Below, one piece after another: positions 13,001 through 23,606 of a stretch of DNA of 64,000 nt. The position numbers and the translations under genes are program-made. The DNA is from Dipetalonema caudispina (lineage: Eukaryota > Nematoda > Chromadorea > Rhabditida > Onchocercidae): assembly GCA_013365325.1 (NCBI GenBank), contig JABVXV010000080.1, forward strand, positions 62,001 to 126,000, read 5' to 3'. Each line of letters opens with the position of its first letter. The first letter of the stretch is position 1. The notes beneath the pieces are model-generated. The model saw only the letters and a list, made by a program, of their open reading frames with translations, made no database searches and had not been told where the DNA came from.

Positions 13001-16000
13001 GAACTAACCGTGTATTAAATTGAAAAATTCGTTTGTTGAACCCCTCGGGAGCCACAGTTGGTAACGACACATCACAATCATCCTTTTCCCTGCTTGCTCT
13101 CGCCCTTTCCCCTTGTCTAATACTGATATGAAAGCAAAACAAGTGACAGCGATGATGACAGTATTTTCAAGGCATGTACTACGATAAGTCTCAACTGCCA
13201 GCTACAACCATAAGTTGAGTTGAAGCTGACAGTTTGCACAGATGCATAGTGGCAAATCTTAAAAGCAGACGTTATCACCAAATGAAAAGATTGGAACTAT
13301 ATCAAACAACTAGAGCAAAAATAGAGTATTCTACATTATCGCAACATTACTAGCCATGGAGAAGGAACCATTAAATGATCATACTTATTATAGTAATTGA
13401 CAGTAGTATTTCATATATTATCATCACCACTCTAACAAACACGACCACTTAATCATGCATATTAAACAATGCTTTTTTTTAACCTATTCCACGTTAGACA
13501 ATGTCATACCAACTCATTAACTCATATCTTGCAAAATTCGCTGTAAAAACCGGTTACCCTACAATGAATGACCGAAAAGGCCTTTCCGTAAAATGTCCGA
13601 CCTATTACAGTGGGCGAAGGAGTTAAAAAGGAATTCCTCTATCCACAACTGTTGACACCAAAAAACGTTAAGGTACCTCATGTATTATAAACTATGACCT
13701 ATCAAAGTACTTATAGAACGCTTTCAACCCACTTTTACTGCTCATTGTGCAGTAGTGGCACTGCGCTATACGGAATGAAACAATCAGTTTTTTCAAATTA
13801 TTTAACCTTGAATGTTTATTTAAAAAATTGATAGTTATAGAGCAACTGATCAATCTCGACAGGTGGGCATTCGCAGCGCTTTCTCGATTAGCAATGTAAA
13901 CAGCAACGGTAATGTAACTACCTTATGCAAGATTTGATTGTTCTACCCTTTCTGACAGACGTAAAATGGTTAACGGGAATGAAGTAAAGAGAAAATAAGT
14001 CTCGAATCAATTCGAGGCAAATGCAAATACACATTTCCTTCACCCCTTTTCTCTAATACAAATCCATTATCCATGGATACTATACCCTGTCCACATAACG
14101 ATCTATCAAGGAAGTCATTCCTTCTTTGCTCTTATGACTTTTTTATCAAACAAAATGAAGACAAATATTTGCTGGAAAAGAAATATGCTTCATTTTTCCT
14201 TAAAAATTTTCCCGCAACGTAAAACTAATTCAGCTACAATAATCAATATTCGTTCTGAAATAGTTTCTTAAAACAGCTATCTGCGAGGGAAATTACAGGC
14301 TCTTGAGTAACATAATGGAAGCGAATATCGATATTGAAATACTCCTTACTCGTTGCCCTAATCTGACAATGTGGAAACTAATTCAAATTTTTTATTGTTC
14401 ATCACAAAACTACTTACAAAGCATTACTATTTAAGAAGCTGTCGAACTACTTCATTTAAAAAATCAATGATTCATAATTAATTTATTCAAATATTCACTA
14501 ACAAAAGCTATTCAATAACTCAATATCATAATCCATTCATCACTCAACCTTGAGCTTCTCAATGCAATAAATGTCTCATTTGTCCCACTCCTTGTTGGAA
14601 AGGATGAGAGAAAAAAAGAAATTTAACGGAGCAATTACGTCCCTTATGGCATGTCTTTAAACAGTTCTCACACAAAATCCATGAAATCTTTTTTTCAATT
14701 TGAAAAAAAACAAGAGAAAGAACAGACCTCTAGAAATTACATAGGATAAAATATAAAACCGATAGTTCTCTATAATGAATCAAACAAAAATTACAAACTA
14801 AATTACTGCATATATCTATTTTTCAACAACGAGCACTTCTAGGATCCCTTTCTTGGATAACCACTTTTTATCAAATAACGTGTTTAAATAACTAGAATGT
14901 AACTTTTAAAAAGTTAAATTCCTAAAAATAACGTATAAGTAATGAGTAATTTGTCATAGCCTACTAGTGGAATCTAAGGAAAACAACAAATGTCATTCAA
15001 CCAAAAATAAATAAAACACCGGCACCTATCCAAAAAAAAAAAAACCGGCAAAACTTATATTTAACGCGGCCAATCTACTCACCGTATGAAACGCCTCCAT
15101 CCTCAGCTGTATAAATATTTTCATGCATGCCAACTTAGTAGATATTGAGTACAGATGAGGACAGGAAATTCAACTAGTTGTATTTTCATATATTTCAGTC
15201 GGAACTGAATTAAGTAAATTGAAGATAGAAGTTACAAAAGCCAGATATTCCTATCAATTGATTCGTGACTGCGGTATGTTTATTGTTATCACAGTTTTCA
15301 TGTTCTTAAAGCTAATAACATACAAGTGGGTTATGAATGTCGTAAAATCTATAAAGTAATGATAACTACATGAAATAAAGAACGACAATTACATAAACCC
15401 ATAATACACTCAATATATCTATAATCCATTTCAAAAAAAAAGAAATCCGATAGAACGCACACGAATAACCCTCAATATAGCTGCAGTACACTTCAAGAAA
15501 TCATTCAAATATTAATTAAGTACGTTGGAACTCTTAATATTACTAACAATTCCATTCCAATCATTAAAAACCAAAAAAATATAATACAAATACAAGATAG
15601 CTGCGGCGGAGTTTTTAATGATTTTGAACCATTATTTCTTTCGACATAAAGCCAAAATTTTTGCCACTCACCCCAAGTCACATAAAGTCATAGAGAAAAT
15701 ACCTCTTTTTTGACGCAATTCTCAAGTGGCATTTCCTAACATTGCCTTTTCCCTTCTTTCTTCTCAATTTTTTTATTTCAATCAATTGACAATCATCTTC
15801 AAATTTCACTATTCTTACTTCCTCACTGGATAACCTTCTCAGCTTTAATAGTGGAATTTGAAAGTTAACCTCTTTACCCCTTTTTAATCATCAATAAAAT
15901 CCTTTTTTCCCAAAAAAACTAAGGCACTATATAATTTCAATTTTTTCCTGCATGCTATTTATTAAGAACTTACAGTACAAATTTTCATCAACAAATGGAT

Positions 16001-17828
16001 TAAAATAACCGGTTGAATGACTTCGATGATGTTAATATCCAGCTGTGTACAATATGAAGTGATGATGCTAACAACAGTGAAAGCACTATACTAAACGTTA
16101 GGAAAATTGTGCTATTCTTACAATATAATCATTCCAAAAACACATTATCGATTCTAAAATGAATTGAAGAATTGTAAACATTGATTAAACAACTCTCAAT
16201 TAAGACCATTATATTAACAGAAGCAGCAAAAAAAAAAAAAGAAAAAATCACAACAGATAAGTGATAAGATTTCAGAAGCAACCTTTAAACCTAACAAATT
16301 GATAAAATCATATGTTAACACGGCAAAGAAACAACTCGTTTATCATGGTCAAGAATGCAGGAAATCTTGTCACATTATTGAGTATGTCTGATTTGATCCA
16401 TAAATGATGGATGATTCCTACATGTACTTCCATCAAAATTTTCTCTCATTAATTTCAGCAAAACAACATCCATAACAGCTGATAGTACAAGATCAATTAC
16501 GATTCAAGAACAATTGTGCATACATTAAATTTCCCGACAATATTGGTATGTTCATGTAAGCAAGGGCTGTAACAAAGAGATGGAAAGAACTGAAACTTCT
16601 ATACTAATTCTCATTATAACTTAATCACTGAATCCAACCTTGCTTTATCAAGGAATGTTTAAATATATTTAGCGAACAAACAATTCTTTTTATGTTTACT
16701 TTTTCAATTTTGAATAAGGCAACAATAAAAGAATTCTACATAGTTTATATAAGCTTACATGCAGATCATCATATTTACCACTCCAACTCTCAAGAAGTTG
16801 CCAAGTACTCAAACAAATAAGTTTTATTACCATAAACTCATATCATTACACCTTTTCAAACGGTAATAGCATGATTACCGGCTGAAAAATTTCTCAATAA
16901 ATTGAAGAAAATATATGAAATTGTATGCGACCCAGTTTCTAATCCAGCTCAACTAAAGAAACCAAAAAGTAATTTGAACAAGAATAGAGAACTGAAAAAA
17001 CAAATCCAAAATCCTTCCAAACTAAATTTATCCTCAATTATGCACACAACGCTCTCAATGCTTTGCAAACGTATAATTCCTTCGCACTTTGTTGCAAGAA
17101 GATAAACCGTTTGATAGTAACACATCCGTCCTTTAAGAATTAACTATCCTTTGAGATGTCAGTTCGCAACTAAACCATCCAATTACAATATTTAACTTAG
17201 TTTAGAAATTATTTCAGAAAATCAACAAATTTTTCATGTAGTATTTTTTTTCCTGTAAAAAGCCTATTCCATTCGCTCTGAAAACTCAACAATGTAAAGC
17301 GAAAAAACGAGGTTGTGAAATGAGACAAAGTAAAAGTAAGTGAAGTGAAAGTAAAACAAGCATATCGAAACACAATAGACATTACAGCAAAATGATTGGG
17401 AAGGTGAATTTTATTAAATCTGTCTGAAAAATTACAAAATGGGCAAACCGCCTACTGACTCATTCATACATATGTACAAAAGTCTTATTTTATATGGAGG
17501 AGGAGGGGGGTCCAATTTCAAATTAAATTTCCACTTAATATAATATATGATTAAGCCGAGTAGTCTGAAGACACAATAAAATATTCGGAAAAGATCGAAT
17601 GACTGTAACAACTGGAACTGAAACTGAATTTTCACTTATTTTTGATCGAAATGAATAAGTACAGCCTGAAGAACACAAACCTAATTTTAAATATTAGTTA
17701 AATTATAACATAACCATGCTTCGTATTACAAATAAATGCTCAAGAATTGAATTGCATTTCATGACAGATCATTTCCACGAAGGCTTGAGCATAATGTAAG
17801 CAAACAGTAGTCATTAAGTACTAGGTTC
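7095..17828. other. 10.7 kb block with no supported gene
   Basis: This block lies upstream of lis-1 and downstream of rad9. Open frames are short and lack codon character or homology; the longest is a 121-codon minus-strand frame at 12097-12462, overlapped in another frame by 12297-12491. I saw no tRNA-like A/B boxes or familiar microRNA sequence by eye. Short runs of CATA (about 7557-7595), a poly-A-interrupted purine tract (10840-10900) and several A or T homopolymers are present. The only compositional change is the less AT-rich, strand-biased patch at about 12700-13140. Plausible contents are lis-1 regulatory DNA, a noncoding 5' exon, or unrecognised noncoding RNA. Confidence 0.55.
12700..13140. 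promoter_or_regulatory. Pyrimidine/purine-biased, less AT-rich patch, possible promoter
   Basis: Within otherwise AT-rich DNA this stretch has long pyrimidine tracts on the plus strand (for example CCCCATCTTTCCCTTTTTCC near 12950) alternating with purine tracts (GGAAGGAGGTAGAGAAAGGG near 12853). Open frames cross it on both strands without homology. Such patches often mark promoters or 5' UTRs in nematodes. It lies about 5.6 kb upstream of the lis-1 ATG in the correct orientation to serve it, but no TATA or initiator motif fixes a start site. Confidence 0.3.
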
Positions 17829-20800
17829 TCAGTCGGAATCAAAGATATATTGTTCAGGACGTGGATCTGAAGTTTCCGAACCTGAATCTGAAGCCAAAAC
17901 TTCGGCATCACGGAAAAATTCTGTTGAATCAAATGTTGGCTCATCGAGTGAAAATAAATACCGGAAAAGCTGAAAAAATGGATGACGTCGATCAAACAAT
18001 ATTTTGTGAAAGTAGTGAGACAATACTGATATATTCATAATTTTAGAGTAAACATCACAATTACTCAAACAGTAAGAAAACTCCCATGGTAAAAAAAAGA
18101 GTTATGAACCAGCAAACAAAAAAACTTACTGCTGGACCTCGGGAAGGAGGGCTTTCTGATCCAGATCTCCCAACAGCATCACAATCAGCATTCGTCCTTG
18201 AAGTTTCCGCTACATTGTTCCCAATGTCCATGGCATCGTCCTGCAGTTTTAGATGCCCTGCCAATGTGTCATCTTCTCCCTTTTTTCCGGATCGCATTTC
18301 GCTATAAAATACTAGATAATAATCAGGAAATAAATGATACATAATTAATAATAGTATGCATAAAAACTGAAAGTTAACCAATAGAATGTTTAGAAAAATA
18401 TTAAGATGTGACCTGACGAAAAAAAACAACGATTCTTCAACTTCATAGTCCTCTTTTCTGAAACTTGCGGAAGCGCACTGAAAACAATACATAGCACAAT
18501 CTGTCACCTGATAGGAGAAGATGTTGCATATGGTGGACCAATAACAAAATTCATATTCCCTGTCCCACTGAACGCTTCATTCACACCATTACTTTCGGCA
18601 GTTGATGCCTCAATGATTCGTTTTCTTGCTATCGTACAATCAGTTACCAAATCTCCGGAAAGATGAGGATTTAACGAAGATTGACTTCGTCTTCGCTTAA
18701 GTTGTCCTTCGTCAGCTGGGACATGAACAATTTCGACGGGGACTTCGGGATTCACGTCATAACCTGCAGGACCATCCACAGCTGTTGCAAGTATTACTTC
18801 AGCTGTGTAATTGACATCACCCTCCAAAGCTATTACTATGGGTCTGAAAATTCCTTCCTTTACACAGTATCATCTAAAAGCTGCCAATTTTCATTTCCGC
18901 TCCTCTCCTCTCCAATTTATACATCAACATTTTGTCTTACGATAACTTCATGTTGAAAGGTGCATAAAATAGCTTAAACATACATTCCTGGCTGGTCGAA
19001 ATAAATGCTGACAGGTGTTTGATGAACATCAGCAAAGTTTACAATAGCTTTCAGCTCCTTCAAATTCACGGTAATTTCGGTTGGTCGTTGGATGCTATAT
19101 TTCTGAAATTCAGCAATTGGAATTTTTCCCTCGGTTTTCATGACCATATCTCTATCTGAAATATATTAATGAATTAAACACTGAAGAACTAATAAAATTA
19201 AAACTGAAGGAACTCAATGAAGGTAGAACTGAAATAGGCAGGATAAATACATAATAAACAAAAGATGAATTAAGTCTACTGCTAATATGTATTTACGATG
19301 ACTACCTCCTACTTACTTATCTTGTCAAGAAAGTATGGGAAAAAATCTTCGAACTCAGCTTATACAATACTACACGAAGGGTTGCGTTTAATATCTCGAA
19401 AAGAAAAGCAATACGATGAAAATTTTTAGAAACTGAAAGCTCTACTAAACAAGAAAAAGAAGTGAACAAATTTCAAGCTTTATTATTTTACACGAAATGG
19501 TAGTAGTCGACATAGGTAAAAGGAGAATAAGGGGATTGAAAACAACCTTGCTCGTGTGTAATATAATTTCTGAATGATATTTCTTCAGTTTTAGCATCAA
19601 TTGAAATTTCATCCGTGTTGTGATGCATTCGACTGAACATTTCGAGCAACAATCTAACAAAACAAGATTTCTCGAGACTAATTTACACAAGATTTGCAAA
19701 ATCTACATAATATCAACTCCCAAAAATCGAAAATAATTAACCTTGCTTGTACCACAAAACAATTATTCAAGTTTGCTTTATCAACAACAGTTCGAAACAT
19801 GGTAGTACACTCGAAGAATGGTATTTTATGATTCCTTATGACATCTGAAATACTACTGATAAATACATAAAATTGCTAAATGTAACTGCATCATTTTTTA
19901 ATTAATATTTCGAGTGACCAAAGTAACTCTTGTCTTCTTTACCATTTAAGAATCATGATGTGATGAACAAAAATGAAAAGATATATGTAAATCACTGAAT
20001 CATTATTCTAGGCAAAGTAAATATCTGACAAACCATAGGTATGCGTGAGTTGAATAAGCATGGTATCAGCCCGAGGGTTGAGATAAAGCTGACAGGAAAG
20101 AACTGCTTTTTCAGAATTTTTTACACATTTGAAGGCTGACAAAGCACACTAAATAGCAAACTATGAAAAAAGCGAAAAAAAAATCACTAATAAATTGCGC
20201 GAAAGTTAAAATTACACCTCATCAAAGTTACGACGAGATCACCCTGCTTATTTATTTAGAAAAAATAAAACAGAAACCTTCATTGGAATTCGGCAGACAT
20301 TGTAAGCATCTGGATCAAGTCGCAAAATATCATATTCACTGAAGAATGATTTGGAAAACATAAAAGTACCAAAGGCTGATTTCGAACAGCTCAACGATCG
20401 TAAAACAAGCTGAAATGAAATTGCTTTAGCAACCAATCGATGATTGACACTCTTCATTTTAAAATTTCAGTTACATTCACCTGACACTAAAATTCTACTT
20501 ACCCGAAAACCTTGCTTTTCTGAGATTTTCAACAAACTTACACCGAAATTACTTGGTTCCATATACAATTCATTGCCGACGCGATTCAATGCCAAAATTG
20601 CACGAGCAAATACTGAGATATGTGAAACATTCAGGACCATATAAAAGATTGAATTCGAATTTCAATGGAATAAAATTAGCATCCAACGTGACAATTTAAA
20701 AAAAAAAAAGGAACTAAGCATCTAAATAGTATTATAATAAATTTTTCATACAATTTTTAAAAATTTTCTTTTTTTTTTTTATAAATTTCTCATCTTTTGG

Positions 20801-20944
20801 CATTAAAATGTATGAAAGTTTTAAAAATCTTATCAGGTTTGAATTATAGTGACAAAATTTCAACTTACTTTTGAAATTGCCATGAAGAGTGAAAGATGCA
20901 CCAGCAGTAACATCTGCATCTGCTTCTTCTTCAGCTAATTCCAT
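17829..20944 (-). CDS. hpr-9: RAD9 (HPR-9), 9-1-1 checkpoint clamp subunit
   Basis: Exons: 20944-20869, 20612-20503, 20409-20278, 20148-20034, 19844-19742, 19653-19547, 19155-18984, 18843-18508, 18301-18130, 17969-17829. They total 1464 bases, 487 residues; human RAD9A has 391. RAD9 forms the PCNA-like 9-1-1 clamp with RAD1 and HUS1, is loaded at DNA damage and activates ATR signalling. The first PCNA-like half shows FARAILALNRVGNELYMEPS and SAFGTFMFSKSFFSEYD; the second shows ITVNLKELKAIVNFADVHQ and VSIYFDQPG. A long low-complexity, Ser/Arg-rich tail follows, then FRYLFSLDEP and an acidic end, VLASDSGSETSDP. That end resembles the human VLAEDSEGEG tail, whose CK2-phosphorylated serine recruits TopBP1. 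All introns are GT-AG with consistent phases. The exon-1 join (phase 1, AAA|A to TA) was chosen because it restores the conserved N-terminus. A 65-base potential exon at 18413-18477 was left out; it breaks the frame. Confidence 0.93.
18413..18477 (-). other. Candidate frame-breaking cassette exon in rad9
   Basis: A 65-base segment in rad9 intron 8 (18507 down to 18302) has a good acceptor (GTTTTCAG, at 18478-18485) and a usable donor (TCAG|GTCACA). Direct joining of exon 8 to exon 9 of the model keeps the frame. Inclusion of this segment shifts it and reaches TAA in the next exon, 18 codons in, so the product would be a likely decay target. It may be a regulated poison exon or a chance match. 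Confidence 0.35.
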
Positions 20945-21219
20945 GAATATTGCTAAACGGTATTTTATCTTAGAATAATCCCTTAAAATGATTTAGAATT
21001 CCGAAATCACCGTAATTTTGCTTCATAACAGAACATAAGCAGTGGGAAATCGAAGAGTTGGGATGAATTTTAGCAACAGACTCAGTCAGCAATAAACGGA
21101 ATAGAAAATGATACCTTCCGGTTAACTCCCGCCAAAAGTAATTCCCAGATCGGGCATATCTATTGCAGAATATTTTGTGGATCGTTTCGTATTTCCTTCG
21201 CATTCTTTGAAGTTCGGTT
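20945..21219. promoter_or_regulatory. Divergent promoter region shared by rad9 and NAT9
   Basis: Only 275 bases separate the ATG of rad9 (minus, 20944) from the ATG of NAT9 (plus, 21220). The region must hold both promoters and both 5' UTRs or trans-splice sites. On the minus strand a CGTTTAG acceptor-like site lies about 10 bases before the rad9 ATG. No convincing TATA box is visible, which is usual for housekeeping genes. Confidence 0.6.
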
Positions 21220-22056
21220 ATGCGTGTAAACGAATGTACGAAACTTGTTGGTCGGAAGGTAGTTTTAGTACCTTACTGTGAACATCACGTGATTAAGTAC
21301 CACACGTGGATGGAGGTATGACGTCTTATTCTTTAAATTCAAGAAAATTAACGCCGGCAGTTTGGTAGCAATTTATGTTTTTGCGTAGACACTTCATTTT
21401 CAGGATGAAGAATTACGGAGGTTAACAGCATCGGAACGTTTATCGCTTGAAGAGGAATACGAAATGCAGAAAAGATGGCATGAAGATGATGATAAGTGTA
21501 CTTTTATCATCCTAGCTCGTGATCTGATTGATAGTGGCGATAATGAGGTGAACTAACTTTGAACATTATCCTTGCGTGATCTGACTGAACAAAATTTTCA
21601 TAAAGGTAAAACATTTGGATGATACTGCGCTTAACAACAGCTAGTATGTGCAAATCAGATTCTATCGCTTGTTCCGGTTACACTAACTTTCAACCTAAAG
21701 TAAGTCACTTCAGGATTATTTTCCAGATCGCTAGTATGGTTGGTGACGTTAATATCTTCATAAATGATAGTACTGGTGAACTTACAACTATGATTGCCGA
21801 ATCTAAATGGCGTCATAAAGGTTTAGGTGAAGAGGCGGTTCGGATAATGTTGTGGTTCGCGTTTCAAGTGATCGGATTACGGGTTTTCGAAGTGAAGATT
21901 TCAGAAGATAATGTTAATAGCTTGAAGCTTTTCCAAAAAATCGGTTTTACTATGACTTCACAGTGCAGTAAATTTCATGAGTATACGTTATCAATCGTAG
22001 CTGAACACATCCTTGAAGCTATTTCTCATTTGGAAGTAACAGTGGACAAATATTAG
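21220..22056 (+). CDS. NAT9: NAT9-type GNAT N-acetyltransferase
   Basis: Exons: 21220-21315, 21404-21547, 21727-22056; 570 bases, 189 residues. NAT9 proteins are GNAT acetyltransferases; fly NAT9 is linked to tubulin acetylation and microtubule stability. The start [20 protein letters not shown] and the following [20 protein letters not shown] match the family closely, as do [10 protein letters not shown] and [11 protein letters not shown]. The acetyl-CoA-binding loop is seen as [10 protein letters not shown] (R-x-x-G-x-G), followed by [11 protein letters not shown]. Length is close to human NAT9 (about 207). The frame from 21619 into exon 3 stays open across the end of intron 2 but is not needed; skipping it gives the family spacing. 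This is the only plus-strand protein gene I support here, and it shares a divergent promoter region with rad9. Confidence 0.95.
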
Positions 22057-23606
22057 TGGATTATAATCTCAATTAGCAGTTAAATATCCAATATTTTTTG
22101 TTTTTCGAATTGCATGTTGGTAAAATTAGTTAAGTCTTAGTCGAGATTCAGATCAAATAGTAATTTGGGCTAGATGAAAAATGAATAGTAAGTATTGTTG
22201 GCTGTTATCTAATTTCATATTTCATTGTAATGTTTGTTCGAACACATTAGATTTCTACATCAGTTACTATGGCTGAGTTGAGTTACCAGTGAAATAACCG
22301 TATTATCCCAGTTTGACTATGATATATGTGGAGAAGCCACTTGCTTACTCGGTAAAATGCGAAATTAGAAAATTAAAGTGAAGCATGGCAATTTATTAAT
22401 TTTTTTATTAATCAAGTTAAGGCTATAGATATGCAATTATTAATTATGTTTTTTGTAAACATGAGATAAAATAAACTCTCTTTAGTGATAATGTCCCCAG
22501 GCCTTAAGAATTTTTAAGGAAGACTATGTAATTAAAGTAATCATTAAAAAATACTTAATGTCAAGTACAGAAAGAAATATGAAAAGTTACCAGCGGAATT
22601 TGCAAGGGATATGATAGGCTGAAACAGGTTATGGGTGATGATAGCATTATTATTATATCACAGTGAAACTGCGTTGCATAACCTGATATTTGTATATTTA
22701 TGAGCGTTGCACTTCTTAGAATTTCATTCTCTCTAGAACTCTTATTTGTCTACTTTGTGTACCTCAATAGTGCTCTTACAACAGAGTTGTCCTGTTTCTT
22801 GTTTAAAGTTTTAAAGTAATGAATCAAATAAATGAAAGTATTGCAACTTCAGAACGCAGAAATAACAGTTGTATTAACTATGATGACTAGATGAAACGCT
22901 AATTTTGTTGGCAACCTTGACGGCAATGTCTACGGAAATAATTCTTCAGTTATTGTGGAAATGTCTAACGCATTTGAAATATTTTATGCGCCGGTAGCAG
23001 TTCCAACTGTAGTCATTTTTTTTGTACATAGGAATTTGTAGCATGTAGTAAAGAATTGTCATTGATTGTTCACACATCATTTACTGTTAACTCAACAAAT
23101 AGGCAATATTTAAACTGATTGTGATTATTTTGAAGTCCCAGAAGATGTTCATTTTCATCAAAACTACTCTAAATAAATCTTTGTGAATAACAAAGATCAA
23201 ACCCTCTTGAATTTCTTCATATTTTGAATATAACTCCTGCATTCTTCACTGGCTCTTAAGAATCTATTTCAAAAAAAAAAAAAAGATAAATCAACAAATA
23301 ACAAAGTAAAAGGCCAATACGTACATGTAATAATGAATGGTTGTAGCAGCAGCAATTTTCTGCGAACTGGTGGTGCCGACAGGAGGTCATATCGAGATCA
23401 TATAGGAAGTTCTAGGGAAGTTCAAATGAATCAGTTCTCAAGGAGGATATAGTCTTTACATTATTTTGTTTAAATATAAACAAATGAAACTCTGATAAGC
23501 TGAATGCCAACTGTCATTAATATCAGGGATTGTGAATGCTTATGAGTGATGACGAGAAAGGTCAGCCAGGCGCACGCTTTGAGTAACTACTATGATGTTC
23601 TTGACC
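22057..23606. other. Convergent 3' spacer between NAT9 and the Kunitz/lustrin gene
   Basis: It holds the NAT9 3' UTR on the plus strand (AATAAA at about 22470 and another at about 22825) and the 3' UTR of the minus-strand Kunitz/lustrin gene. No exon with homology was seen. A short poly-A run lies at about 23270-23284. Confidence 0.55.

Noticed and set aside
18413..18477. 65-base segment as a constitutive rad9 exon
   Set aside because: Including it breaks the frame and removes the conserved acidic tail; retained only as a cassette candidate.
21619..21726. Possible extra exon or alternative start in NAT9 intron 2
   Set aside because: The implied intron to exon 3 would be only 27 bases, and joining exon 2 directly to exon 3 gives the family spacing. 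In the exon-2 frame this stretch has a stop.
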